Source: Bacteroidota bacterium
GTDB lineage: Bacteria > Bacteroidota > Bacteroidia > Flavobacteriales > Weeksellaceae
Length of the DNA: 13,908 nucleotides
Reading direction: 5' to 3'
NCBI GenBank assembly: GCA_018266965.1
Contig: JAFDZJ010000046.1
Location: 1 to 13,908 of the forward strand
Below the pieces are notes generated by a model that was not told the origin of the DNA, ran no database searches, and worked only from the letters and a program-made list of their open reading frames with translations. Below, in pieces: positions 1-7,201 of the stretch (the stretch's first letter is position 1; each line of letters begins with the position of its first letter). Both the position numbers and the translations under genes were made by a program.

Positions 1-699
1 GATTGTCCAAAAGGAAAAGCACTTTTGGTTTCCGAAGACCCTTTTAGAGATTTCAACATCATCAATACACACTTTACAAAACTCAATAATTTCAAAGACG
101 AATTACACGATGTAGAAATAGGAGAAAACTCCTTTGTGCATAGAACTGTCGTAATTGGAAATCATGTGAAAATTGGAAAAAATTGCCATATATATCCTAA
201 TGTTGTCATAGGAGATAGAACAATCATTGGCGACAATGTTATCATACAATCCAATACAGTTATCGGTGGTGATGCTTTTTATTACAGAAAACTGAATGGC
301 GAGTTTGATAGACTCATTTCTGTCGGAAATGTTATTGTCCAAAATAATGTGGAAATTGGTAATGGTTGCACTATTGATAGAGGTGTAACAGATTCTACAA
401 TCATTGGCGAGGGGTCGGTTTTGGACAACCAAATACAAATTGGTCATGATACCAGAATTGGAAAAAAATGCCTTATTGCCTCTTTGGTAGGTATAGCTGG
501 TTGTTGTATTATAGAAGATGAAGTTACCATTTGGGGACAAGTTGGTATGGCTTCCGGATTGACTATTGAAAAAGGTACTATTATCCTTGGACAAACCGGA
601 GTGAATAAAAGCCTGAAAAAAGGAACATATTTTGGTCCGTTGGCACAAGAATTCAAAGAATATTTAAGGAATGAAGTGAAATTAAAAAAAATGAAATAA
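1..699 (+). CDS. lpxD: LpxD-type UDP-3-O-(3-hydroxyacyl)glucosamine N-acyltransferase, 3' part
   Basis: The reading frame is open from base 1 (it begins DCPKGKALLVSEDPFRDF), so the gene starts upstream; the TTG at 25 is not a start. LpxD transfers a 3-hydroxyacyl chain from acyl-ACP to UDP-3-O-acyl-glucosamine in lipid A synthesis, on the cytoplasmic side. What is visible is the end of the small N-terminal domain, then a left-handed beta-helix of hexapeptide repeats (many I-G-x-x-x-x-I units), the family signature IGGDAF...IDRGVTDSTIIG, and IGHDTRIG, whose His (codon at 445-447) matches the catalytic His of E. coli LpxD. The C-terminal helix is short. Roughly 80-100 residues are probably missing at the N terminus. 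Flavobacteria often carry two LpxD-like genes and one is commonly next to sucD (from memory), so this may be the second paralogue and its acyl specificity is open. Confidence 0.85.
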   Translation, partial: DCPKGKALLVSEDPFRDFNIINTHFTKLNNFKDELHDVEIGENSFVHRTVVIGNHVKIGKNCHIYPNVVIGDRTIIGDNVIIQSNTVIGGDAFYYRKLNGEFDRLISVGNVIVQNNVEIGNGCTIDRGVTDSTIIGEGSVLDNQIQIGHDTRIGKKCLIASLVGIAGCCIIEDEVTIWGQVGMASGLTIEKGTIILGQTGVNKSLKKGTYFGPLAQEFKEYLRNEVKLKKMK

Positions 700-740
700 A
701 TTATTTTTAGTTCAAATTTTTTTAAACACCGAATATTCAG

Positions 741-748
741 TAAATTTG
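741..748 (+). promoter_or_regulatory. Putative -7 box for sucD
   Basis: TAAATTTG matches the Bacteroidota -7 consensus TAnnTTTG and lies 36 bases before the sucD ATG. No clean TTG -33 element is seen at the usual spacing; only a T run (about 717-723) lies there. No terminator separates the upstream acyltransferase gene, so read-through is also possible. Confidence 0.5.
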
Positions 749-784
749 CAATCAACTAATTTTAAATTAAAAAAATAATATACA

Positions 785-1657
785 ATGTCAGTATTAGTAA
801 ACAAAGATTCTAAAGTAATTGTACAAGGTTTTACAGGAAACGAAGGTACTTTCCACGCAGGACAAATGATTGAGTATGGGACCAATGTTGTTGGTGGAGT
901 AACTCCCGGAAAAGGAGGAACAGAACATTTGGGCAAACCGGTTTTCAACACCGTAGCAGATGCAGTAGCAAAAGCTGGTGCCAATGTTTCTATTATTTTC
1001 GTACCACCAGCATTTGCAGGAGATGCCATTATGGAAGCTGCAGAAGCAGGAATAAAAGTGATAGTTGCTATTACAGAAGGTATTCCTGTTGCAGATATGG
1101 TAAAAGTAAAATCGTATATCGCTGACAAAGATTGTAGATTAATTGGGCCGAACTGTCCGGGAGTTATTACTTCCGATGAAGCAAAAATAGGTATTATGCC
1201 AGGTTTTGTTTTCAAAAAAGGAAAAGTAGGAATTGTTTCCAAATCTGGTACGCTTACTTATGAAGCTGCAGACCAAGTGGTAAGAGCTGGTTATGGAGTT
1301 TCTACTGCTATCGGTATTGGTGGAGACCCTATTATTGGTACAACTACCAAAGAGGCTTTAGAACTTTTTATTAATGATCCAGAAACAGAAGCTGTTGTTA
1401 TGATTGGAGAAATTGGTGGTGGACTGGAAGCAGAAGCAGCAAGATGGTACAAAGCAAACGGTTCAAAAAAACCAGTTGTAGGTTTCATTGCAGGGCAAAC
1501 TGCTCCAAAAGGAAGAACCATGGGTCATGCTGGTGCAATTGTTGGTGGTGCAGAAGATACAGCACAAGCAAAAATGGAAATCATGAATGAATGTGGTATC
1601 CATGTAGTAGCATCTCCAGCAGATATTGGTAAAACTGTTGCTAAAATCCTTGGGTAA
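785..1657 (+). CDS. sucD: Succinate-CoA ligase (ADP-forming), alpha subunit
   Basis: Alpha subunit of the alpha/beta succinyl-CoA synthetase, which converts succinyl-CoA, ADP and phosphate to succinate, CoA and ATP in the TCA cycle (cytoplasm). The 290 residues match the usual length and align over the full span with E. coli SucD: CoA-binding Rossmann domain starting VIVQGFTGNEGTFHA, then GGVTPGKGG, IGPNCPGVI, IVSKSGTLTYE, GIGGDPIIG, and the phosphohistidine loop MGHAGAIVGG with the active-site His at residue 248. The ATG start is fixed by the N-terminal match MSVLVNKDSKVIVQG. The partner sucC is not in the window, as is usual in Bacteroidota where the two subunits are often unlinked. A -7-like box lies upstream and an outer-membrane gene follows after 21 bases with no terminator, so the two are probably cotranscribed. 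Confidence 0.97.
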   Translation: MSVLVNKDSKVIVQGFTGNEGTFHAGQMIEYGTNVVGGVTPGKGGTEHLGKPVFNTVADAVAKAGANVSIIFVPPAFAGDAIMEAAEAGIKVIVAITEGIPVADMVKVKSYIADKDCRLIGPNCPGVITSDEAKIGIMPGFVFKKGKVGIVSKSGTLTYEAADQVVRAGYGVSTAIGIGGDPIIGTTTKEALELFINDPETEAVVMIGEIGGGLEAEAARWYKANGSKKPVVGFIAGQTAPKGRTMGHAGAIVGGAEDTAQAKMEIMNECGIHVVASPADIGKTVAKILG

Positions 1658-1678
1658 AAGCAAAAAACACATAAAAAT

Positions 1679-2347
1679 ATGAAAAAAATATTGTTATTAT
1701 CTTCACTTTTGTTCTCTTCTTTGTTTTTTTCACAAATAGATTTCAAAAGTACTAGGTTTGGAGTAGTAGGTGGTTTGAATTATTCTAGAGTAAGATTTGC
1801 TCACAATCCTTCCGGACCTAGATATGCTTTCCATGCAGGAGTATTAGCACTGATCCCTGTGGACAAAAACAATATGTTCTTCCTACAACCAGGTTTAGAA
1901 TACTATGGCGGTGGAGAAACAGGACAGGATTCAGCAGCAAAAGGAACCCCAGGTTACAACGCTGTATATGCAGAAGATTATCTTTCTGTACCATTGTTGT
2001 TCAAAGTTTTTTTCTCGGAGGCAGAATCAGAATTTTTTGGAATAATTGGTCCTAGATTAAATTTTCTAGTCAACCAAAAAGTTACAGACCCTTCCAAACC
2101 ATATTATGCAGTTGAACAATTACCAGCATATCCGGGAGTAAATGGAAAAGCCAACAGTTTCAATTATGCTTTGGCAATGGGGATTGGATATAGCTACAAA
2201 AGAAAAATAGAATTGACCCTAAAGCTTGATTGGGGATTTGGAAATACCTATCCTAATTTACTAAAAGAGCCAGGTGCAGACCCTAATATCCAAAAAGATA
2301 AAACTACACAAGTTATTACTGCCGGAGTTAGCTATATATTCGATTAA
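1679..2347 (+). CDS. Outer-membrane beta-barrel protein (PorT-like family)
   Basis: Predicted 222-residue exported protein. Residues 1-19 (MKKILLLSSLLFSSLFFSQ) form a typical flavobacterial signal peptide. The rest has alternating hydrophobic/polar strands and ends in an aromatic residue plus Asp (SYIFD), as expected of a small barrel inserted in the outer membrane. Glycine-rich strand starts such as RFGVVGGLNYS, AFHAGVLALIP, FFLQPGLEYYG and YALAMGIGYSY resemble the 'outer membrane beta-barrel / PorT family' group that is abundant in Bacteroidota. It begins 21 bases after sucD and ends before a strong hairpin terminator, so it is probably the last gene of that transcript. No ligand or enzymatic motif is seen; its role is unknown. 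It is not obviously the T9SS component PorT itself. Confidence 0.75.
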   Translation: MKKILLLSSLLFSSLFFSQIDFKSTRFGVVGGLNYSRVRFAHNPSGPRYAFHAGVLALIPVDKNNMFFLQPGLEYYGGGETGQDSAAKGTPGYNAVYAEDYLSVPLLFKVFFSEAESEFFGIIGPRLNFLVNQKVTDPSKPYYAVEQLPAYPGVNGKANSFNYALAMGIGYSYKRKIELTLKLDWGFGNTYPNLLKEPGADPNIQKDKTTQVITAGVSYIFD

Positions 2348-2367
2348 TTTTTCAAAATTATATTATC

Positions 2368-2399
2368 AAAATACCGAGAGAATTTCTCGGTATTTTTTG
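2368..2399 (+). terminator. Rho-independent terminator after the sucD-barrel pair
   Basis: Perfect inverted repeat ATACCGAGA (2371-2379) / TCTCGGTAT (2385-2393), extended by flanking A/T pairs to about 12 bp, with a 5-base loop and a run of T through 2398. Confidence 0.9.
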
Positions 2400-2421
2400 T
2401 TTAACTAAAATTTAACTAAAA
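2400..2421 (+). repeat. Two tandem copies of an 11-mer upstream of porX
   Basis: TTTAACTAAAA occurs at 2400-2410 and again directly at 2411-2421, followed by a partial third copy (TTTAC). An 11-base period is about one helical turn, so it could be a binding site, but AT-rich chance repetition is also possible. Confidence 0.5.
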
Positions 2422-2460
2422 TTTACCAGTTTTTAAAACTTATATTCGGAGTTTTGGTAG

Positions 2461-2468
2461 TATTTTTG
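2461..2468 (+). promoter_or_regulatory. Putative -7 box for porX
   Basis: TATTTTTG fits TAnnTTTG, 63 bases before the porX ATG, which would give a leader of roughly 55 bases. No convincing -33 TTG is seen. Confidence 0.4.
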
Positions 2469-2531
2469 ATTTGTATTAAGGAGCAAATACAGTTTCAAAG
2501 CATTATTAATTAAAAAATATCATAAAAAATT

Positions 2532-4073
2532 ATGTCCAAAATACTATGGATTGATGACGAAGTCGATTTACTAAAACCTCATATTGTGTTTTTAGAAAAT
2601 AAAAATTACAAAGTAACTCCTGTTAATAATGTTAATGAAGCACTAGAAATTTTGGATCATGAGAAATTTCAATTGGTACTTTTAGACGAAAATATGCCCG
2701 GAATTTCTGGATTGGAAGCTATCCCAATGTTAAAACAAAAAGATACTGCCATGAAGATTGTTATGGTTACCAAAAGTGAAGAAGAACACATTATGGAAAT
2801 GGCAATTGGCTCTCAAATATCGGATTATATCCTGAAACCTGTCAATCCAAATCAGGTATTACTTTCTCTGAAAAAAAATCTTCAGGAAGAAACCTTGGTA
2901 GAACAAAATATCATTTTGCAATACCAACAAGAATTTAGAAACCTATCCATGGAATTGTCTTACCTGAGAACCCATGAAGATTGGGCAAATTATTATAAGA
3001 AAATACTCAATTGGGAAATAAAATTCGATAAAGTATTTGATAATGAATTTGCAGAACTCCTACAATCTCAAAAAGAAGAAGCTAACATTCAATTTGCAAA
3101 ATTTATAGAAAAAAATTATGAGTCATGGCTCAATTCTTCTGCAAAACCTATGATGAGCCATACACTTTTCAAAGAAAGAGTGAAGCCAGAGTTACAAAAT
3201 GAAAAAGTTCTACTACTGATGGTTGATAACCTTAGAATGGATCAATGGAAAGTCATAGAACCTTTGTTTACAAAATTCTATAACAAGGTATCGGAAGAAT
3301 CTTATTACAGTATTTTGCCAACAGCAACTCAATACGCTAGAAATTCTTTTTTTGCAGGATTATTGCCTAGCGAAATAGAAAAACGATTTCCAGACAAATG
3401 GTTCAATGACAACGAAGAAGGAAACAAAAACGAATTCGAAAAGGATTTTTTAAAAGACCAGTTATCACGATTAGGTTTAGGAAATAAAAATATGAAATAC
3501 CTAAAAATCCTAAATGCAGATTATGAAAAGAAAATAGTAGATGAGTTTAATCAATATAAAAAGAATGATTTATTGGTAATCGTTTATAATTTTATTGATA
3601 TTCTTTCCCATGCCAAAACCGATAATCATATTGTGGATCAGTTGATAAGAGATGATAAAACCTTTCGTTCTCTTACCTATAATTGGTTCGAAAATTCATC
3701 GATAATAAAAGTGATAAAAGCTGCTGCCGAAAATAATTTCAAACTCATTATCACAACCGATCATGGAACTATTTTTGTAAAAAAACCTAGCCAAGTAATT
3801 GGAGATAGAGAAACTTCTACCAATATACGATACAAAACCGGTAAAAGCCTTACTTATGATGAAAAAGAAGTGTGGGCAATTACCCAACCGGAAAAGTTTT
3901 TCCTACCCAAAGCCAATCTTAGTTCCAAATATATTTTTGCAAAAAACAATATATTTTTAGCCTATCCCAAAAACTACAATCACTTTGTCAATTATTACAA
4001 AGAAACCTACCAACACGGTGGTATTTCTTTGGAGGAATGTATAATCCCAATTTGCATTTTGGAGCCAAAGTGA
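2532..4073 (+). CDS. porX: PorX: response regulator with PglZ phosphatase-like domain
   Basis: Cytoplasmic regulator of the type IX secretion system. Residues 1-118 are a CheY-like receiver: acidic pair D8/D9, phosphoacceptor D52 in LLDENMPG, MVTK and the Lys in YILKPVNP. A helical linker follows (about 120-210), then a PglZ domain of the alkaline phosphatase superfamily. Its likely metal and nucleophile residues are D232 (LMVDNLRMDQW), a Thr in LPTATQYARN (264 or 266), D356 and H360 (FIDILSHA), D410/H411 (TTDHGT) and H495 (QHGG). Known family facts: in Porphyromonas PorX is phosphorylated by the sensor kinase PorY, interacts with PorL and the sigma factor SigP, and its PglZ domain hydrolyses oligonucleotides. 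The length (513) fits. The gene stands alone between terminators, so PorY must be elsewhere. All expected catalytic residues appear intact. Confidence 0.95.
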   Translation: MSKILWIDDEVDLLKPHIVFLENKNYKVTPVNNVNEALEILDHEKFQLVLLDENMPGISGLEAIPMLKQKDTAMKIVMVTKSEEEHIMEMAIGSQISDYILKPVNPNQVLLSLKKNLQEETLVEQNIILQYQQEFRNLSMELSYLRTHEDWANYYKKILNWEIKFDKVFDNEFAELLQSQKEEANIQFAKFIEKNYESWLNSSAKPMMSHTLFKERVKPELQNEKVLLLMVDNLRMDQWKVIEPLFTKFYNKVSEESYYSILPTATQYARNSFFAGLLPSEIEKRFPDKWFNDNEEGNKNEFEKDFLKDQLSRLGLGNKNMKYLKILNADYEKKIVDEFNQYKKNDLLVIVYNFIDILSHAKTDNHIVDQLIRDDKTFRSLTYNWFENSSIIKVIKAAAENNFKLIITTDHGTIFVKKPSQVIGDRETSTNIRYKTGKSLTYDEKEVWAITQPEKFFLPKANLSSKYIFAKNNIFLAYPKNYNHFVNYYKETYQHGGISLEECIIPICILEPK

Positions 4074-4102
4074 TTTTTTTTCATAGTTTAGTTTTTTTTG
4101 AG

Positions 4103-4146
4103 GTCGGAGAAAGTTGTAATACTTTTTCCGACTTTATTCTTTTATA
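4103..4146 (+). terminator. Terminator after porX
   Basis: Stem GTCGGAGAAAG (4103-4113) / CTTTTTCCGAC (4122-4132), 11 bp with one G-U pair, 8-base loop, followed by an interrupted T-rich stretch. Confidence 0.75.
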
Positions 4147-4165
4147 ATTTTTGTATTTTCGTAGA

Positions 4166-4924
4166 ATGAAAATAATTTCTTATAACCTCAATGGTATTCG
4201 TGCAGCGATGACCAAAGATTTAGTCGGTTGGCTACAATTAGAAAATCCAGATATAGTAGCCATACAAGAAACCAAAGCCCAACCCGAACAAATTGATACT
4301 ATACTATTGGAAAGTATTGGCTACCATTGTTATTGGTTTTCTGCAGAAAGAAAAGGTTATAGTGGTGTAGGATTGTTGTCCAAAACAAAACCCAAACATG
4401 TAGAATATGGTTGTGGAATAAAAGAATATGATATGGAAGGTCGTATAATCCGAGCGGATTTCGATGATTTTTCTGTAATATCAGTTTATGTACCTTCGGC
4501 TTCTAATATAGAAAGGTTGGATTTCAAATTACAATTTGCCGATTTTTTTCTAAATTATATTAATGAAATTCAAAAAAATATTCCTAATTTGATTATCTGT
4601 GGTGATTTCAATATTTGTCATGATGAAATTGATATACACAACCCCAAAGGATTGAAGAATGTTTCGGGTTTTTTACCAATAGAAAGAGAATGGATGACTA
4701 ATTTCATCACAAAATGCCAACTTGTAGATTCGTTTAGATTCAAAAACCCTGAAACACAAATTTTTTCTTGGTGGAGTTATAGACAAAATGCAAGAGCCAA
4801 AAACTTGGGTTGGAGATTGGATTATCATTTCGTAACAAAATCACTAAAAAACAAATTGAAAAACGCAACAATACTTACGGATATTGTCCATTCCGACCAT
4901 TGTCCTGTTTTGATTGAACTATAA
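4166..4924 (+). CDS. xth: Exodeoxyribonuclease III / AP endonuclease
   Basis: Mg-dependent nuclease of the endonuclease/exonuclease/phosphatase fold that cuts DNA at abasic sites and removes 3' blocking groups in base excision repair. The 252 residues equal the length of the ExoA branch. Visible motifs: N7 in ISYNLNGIRAA, E35 in IQETKAQ, SVYVPSAS, D147 and N149 in CGDFNICHDEID, WWSYRQNARAKNLGWRLDYHF (substrate loop plus Asp), and D244/H245 in SDHCPVLIEL. I start at the ATG at 4166; the frame extends five codons up to a TTG, but homologues begin at MKIISYN and those codons lie where a promoter would be expected (AT-rich, TATAATTTTTG at about 4142-4153). The leader would be very short. It converges with the pyrE-pyrF gene across a shared terminator. 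Confidence 0.95.
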   Translation: MKIISYNLNGIRAAMTKDLVGWLQLENPDIVAIQETKAQPEQIDTILLESIGYHCYWFSAERKGYSGVGLLSKTKPKHVEYGCGIKEYDMEGRIIRADFDDFSVISVYVPSASNIERLDFKLQFADFFLNYINEIQKNIPNLIICGDFNICHDEIDIHNPKGLKNVSGFLPIEREWMTNFITKCQLVDSFRFKNPETQIFSWWSYRQNARAKNLGWRLDYHFVTKSLKNKLKNATILTDIVHSDHCPVLIEL

Positions 4925-4952
4925 AAAAAGTCAGAATATTTCTGACTTTTTT
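4924..4952. terminator. Bidirectional terminator between xth and the pyrE-pyrF gene
   Basis: Stem of 13 bp: AAAAAAGTCAGAA (4924-4936) / TTCTGACTTTTTT (4940-4952) with a 3-base loop. It has a T run on the plus strand and, through the A run on the other side, one on the minus strand, so it can end both convergent transcripts. Confidence 0.9.
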
Positions 4953-4967
4953 ATTTTTATAACAAAT

Positions 4968-6329
4968 TTATTTCAATGAATTTTCATAAGCATTCCAACC
5001 TTCAATTTTATATTGTAATGCAGATTTTTCTATATCTGTGGATTTATAAATTCCTCTACCTACTATTATGAAATCGGTATGTAAGTTTTGGAAAACATGT
5101 TCTGGTGTATTGTATTGTTGCCCTTTGCTATCTCCTTTGGATTCCAAATTTACTCCCGGAGTGAATAATAAAATATTCTCTGGTAGTTTCTTTTGAGCAA
5201 CACCACCAAATACATTTGGGTGGCTCATAGCAATATTCAACGCTTCTGTTTGGTAATTATTGTCGGTAAGTGTACCTTTGGAAGACATACCAATAATGGC
5301 AACTACACCTACATTTCGAAAACAATCCAAACTCTCGTATCCACCAATTACTTGGGAAGTTACAAAATCTGCCCATTCTGCAATTTTATAAATTCCATGT
5401 CCAAATTGCAATTCTTGAGTATTACCAATATCAGCAAATTTTCTATCTTCCATCAAAAGAAAATTGTGTTTTTTAGCAATCTCTTTCAGTGGGATAATCG
5501 TTTTTTCCATATCAAAATCCGATAAAATATCGATATGTGTTTTCAAAGCAACTATGTGTGGACCTACTTTTTCAGCTAATTCCAACAACTCTTTTGTGGT
5601 AAGAACATCAGCGGAAGCAATGAGGTTTGATTTTTTCTCGATAGCGAGATTTAGGATTATTTGTGCAACAGAATGGTCATTAGTGGTAAGTTTTTGTTGA
5701 TAAGAATATCTTTTCTTCTCTTCAAATTTCACAATATTTCCTGCCAAAAAAGTATTAATTCTTTCAATTTCTTCATCTAAAAGGTGACCTTCTTCTTTTA
5801 GTATTCCACAAACTTCTTGTATAGTAAATAGGGTATGAACTCTATATCCCTTTTTTTCTAATAATTCCTTACCTCCCTGTCCTCTATCCAAGACTACTAC
5901 AACATCAGAAACTTTTATACCTTCATTTTCAATTTCGGGAATGGTTTCTAACAAAGATTTTCCAGAGGTAATAACATCTTCTACCAAAAGACAATTTTGT
6001 CCTTTGCTATATAGACCTTCTATCAGTTTTTTAGTACCATATTGTTTGGCTTCTTTTCTTTTTATTATTAATGGAAGATGACTTTCCAAAGACATGGCAG
6101 TAGCCATAGGAAGAGCTGCGTAAGGCACTCCACATATCAAATCGAAATTGTCCAATGGTAACATCTCCAATAGATACTTTGCCAGATTAATGAGTATTTT
6201 TGGATCCGAAGCCAGAGGTCTTAGATCGACATAAAAAGGACTTTCGATACCACTTTTCAAAGTGAATTGTCCGAATTTCATTATTCCATGTTTGTAACAC
6301 TCCAAGAAGAAATCTTTTTTATTTTCCAT
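4968..6329 (-). CDS. Bifunctional orotate phosphoribosyltransferase / OMP decarboxylase (UMP synthase-like fusion)
   Basis: One 453-residue chain that would carry out the last two steps of UMP synthesis: orotate + PRPP to OMP, then decarboxylation to UMP. Residues about 1-205 are PyrE-like: FTLKSGIESPFYVDLRPL, CGVPYAALPMA, KRKEAKQYGT and the PRPP loop LLVEDVITSGKS. Residues about 210-453 are PyrF-like: K263 in ALKTHIDIL, D295/K297/D300 in EDRKFADIGNT, then FTPGVNLESKGDSKGQQYNT and FIIVGRGIYKS. The catalytic spacing (263-295-297-300) equals that of yeast Ura3 (59-91-93-96), and the domain order is that of animal/plant UMP synthase. The KFADIGNT form is typical of eukaryotic enzymes; the common bacterial form is KFHDIPNT. 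The ATG start is supported by a promoter 20 bases upstream. Both active sites look complete. pyrE-pyrF would be the descriptive symbol. Confidence 0.95.
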   Translation of the reverse strand: MENKKDFFLECYKHGIMKFGQFTLKSGIESPFYVDLRPLASDPKILINLAKYLLEMLPLDNFDLICGVPYAALPMATAMSLESHLPLIIKRKEAKQYGTKKLIEGLYSKGQNCLLVEDVITSGKSLLETIPEIENEGIKVSDVVVVLDRGQGGKELLEKKGYRVHTLFTIQEVCGILKEEGHLLDEEIERINTFLAGNIVKFEEKKRYSYQQKLTTNDHSVAQIILNLAIEKKSNLIASADVLTTKELLELAEKVGPHIVALKTHIDILSDFDMEKTIIPLKEIAKKHNFLLMEDRKFADIGNTQELQFGHGIYKIAEWADFVTSQVIGGYESLDCFRNVGVVAIIGMSSKGTLTDNNYQTEALNIAMSHPNVFGGVAQKKLPENILLFTPGVNLESKGDSKGQQYNTPEHVFQNLHTDFIIVGRGIYKSTDIEKSALQYKIEGWNAYENSLK

Positions 6330-6348
6330 TTCGATTGATTAGATATGG

Positions 6349-6380
6349 CAAATTTAAGCATTTGAATTGTTATTTGCCAA
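6349..6380 (-). promoter_or_regulatory. Promoter for the pyrE-pyrF fusion
   Basis: On the minus strand, -7 box TAAATTTG (6356 down to 6349) lies 21 bases after a TTG (6380-6378) inside TTGGTTGG, fitting the Bacteroidota pattern TTG-N17-23-TAnnTTTG. The ATG follows 19 bases after the -7 box. This is the best two-part promoter in the window. Confidence 0.65.
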
Positions 6381-6469
6381 CCAAGATTATTTTAATTTTT
6401 TTCTAATTATTTTCTTGGCACAATTTTTGAGAAGCAAATACGAATAAATAAACATTTAAAATAAAATTC

Positions 6470-7042
6470 ATGAAAAAATTAATTCTAGGAGCAGCAGTAC
6501 TTTGTGGTACATTTGCTATGGCACAAAAAATAGGTGTAAAAGCTGGAGGAAACCTATCTTCCATATCTGAAAATGATACTAAAAGTCAATTCGGTTTTTA
6601 TGCTGGTTTGTATTTGAATTCACCAATCAATTCTAAATTGAGTATTCAACCAGAAGTTGTATATAGTTTGCAAGGTGCTGAAGTAACAGGACTTCCTAGT
6701 GGTGTTACAGGTAATCTTAATTTAGGATATATCAACATTCCTGTAATGTTTCAATATACTGTTGCACAAGATTTATTTGTAGAAGCAGGTCCACAATTTG
6801 GATTTTTGGTAGATGCTACTTTAAAAGCTACTGCTGGTGGTTATACAGTAAAACAAGATGTGAAAAACCAAATGAATACATTCGATTTTGGTATTGGTGC
6901 AGGTTTGGGATACAACTTCACACCTAACCTAAGTATGAATGCTAGGTATATTGCAGGAGTTACCAATATTGTTAAAAACAACTCCGGAGACTCTGTTAGA
7001 AACAATGTTTTCCAACTTGGTTTGGGATATACTTTTAAGTAA
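6470..7042 (+). CDS. Outer-membrane beta-barrel protein (PorT-like family)
   Basis: 190-residue exported protein. Signal peptide MKKLILGAAVLCGTFAMAQ, then a small barrel with short repeated strand patterns: IGVKAGGNLSSIS, FGFYAGLYLNSPI, LSIQPEVVYSLQGAEV, LGYINIPVMFQYTV, LFVEAGPQFGFLVDA, DFGIGAGLGYNF and a final strand VFQLGLGYTFK. This is the classic 8-strand 'outer membrane protein beta-barrel / PorT family' profile of Bacteroidota, more canonical than the barrel gene after sucD. No ligand is predictable. It is divergent from pyrE-pyrF across about 140 bases, where AATTTTTG (6422-6429) is a one-mismatch -7 candidate, and it is followed directly by its own terminator, so it is probably a single-gene transcript. 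Confidence 0.85.
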   Translation: MKKLILGAAVLCGTFAMAQKIGVKAGGNLSSISENDTKSQFGFYAGLYLNSPINSKLSIQPEVVYSLQGAEVTGLPSGVTGNLNLGYINIPVMFQYTVAQDLFVEAGPQFGFLVDATLKATAGGYTVKQDVKNQMNTFDFGIGAGLGYNFTPNLSMNARYIAGVTNIVKNNSGDSVRNNVFQLGLGYTFK

Positions 7043-7065
7043 AAAATCACTTATCAATTATTATT

Positions 7066-7095
7066 AATCGGACTTTCTTTAGTCCGATTTTTTTT
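7066..7095 (+). terminator. Terminator after the second barrel gene
   Basis: Perfect 9-bp stem AATCGGACT (7066-7074) / AGTCCGATT (7081-7089), 6-base loop, then an uninterrupted T run to 7095. Confidence 0.92.
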
Positions 7096-7170
7096 GATGA
7101 AACATCAAGCTATATTTTTTGTACATTTTCTGTTTGTCATTTTTCTATTTTTCTCTAAATCCTATTTTAC

Positions 7171-7178
7171 TATATTTG
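7171..7178 (+). promoter_or_regulatory. -7 box for the HAD phosphatase-map pair
   Basis: TATATTTG is an exact match to TAnnTTTG, 23 bases before the ATG at 7202. It sits inside the upstream extension of the reading frame, which argues that the extension is not translated. No -33 TTG is seen at proper spacing. Confidence 0.55.
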
Positions 7179-7201
7179 CAACAATTAATAAAAATACACT
7201 C

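Noticed and set aside
103..648. Long minus-strand open frame antisense to the LpxD-like gene
   Set aside because: Low-complexity, Ile/Asn/Ser-rich translation without family motifs; the plus strand carries clear hexapeptide repeats in frame. It is a shadow of a stop-poor repeat gene.
712..1242. Minus-strand open frame of 176 codons over sucD
   Set aside because: sucD is unambiguous on the plus strand; the antisense translation is Pro/Thr/Ile-rich and shows no motifs.
5193..5700. Two plus-strand open frames inside the pyrE-pyrF gene
   Set aside because: Both are antisense to conserved catalytic segments of the fusion enzyme and resemble no family.
7094..7201. N-terminal extension of the HAD phosphatase (hydrophobic, signal-like)
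   Set aside because: It begins in the T run of the preceding terminator and contains a perfect -7 box; the conserved protein begins at the ATG at 7202.
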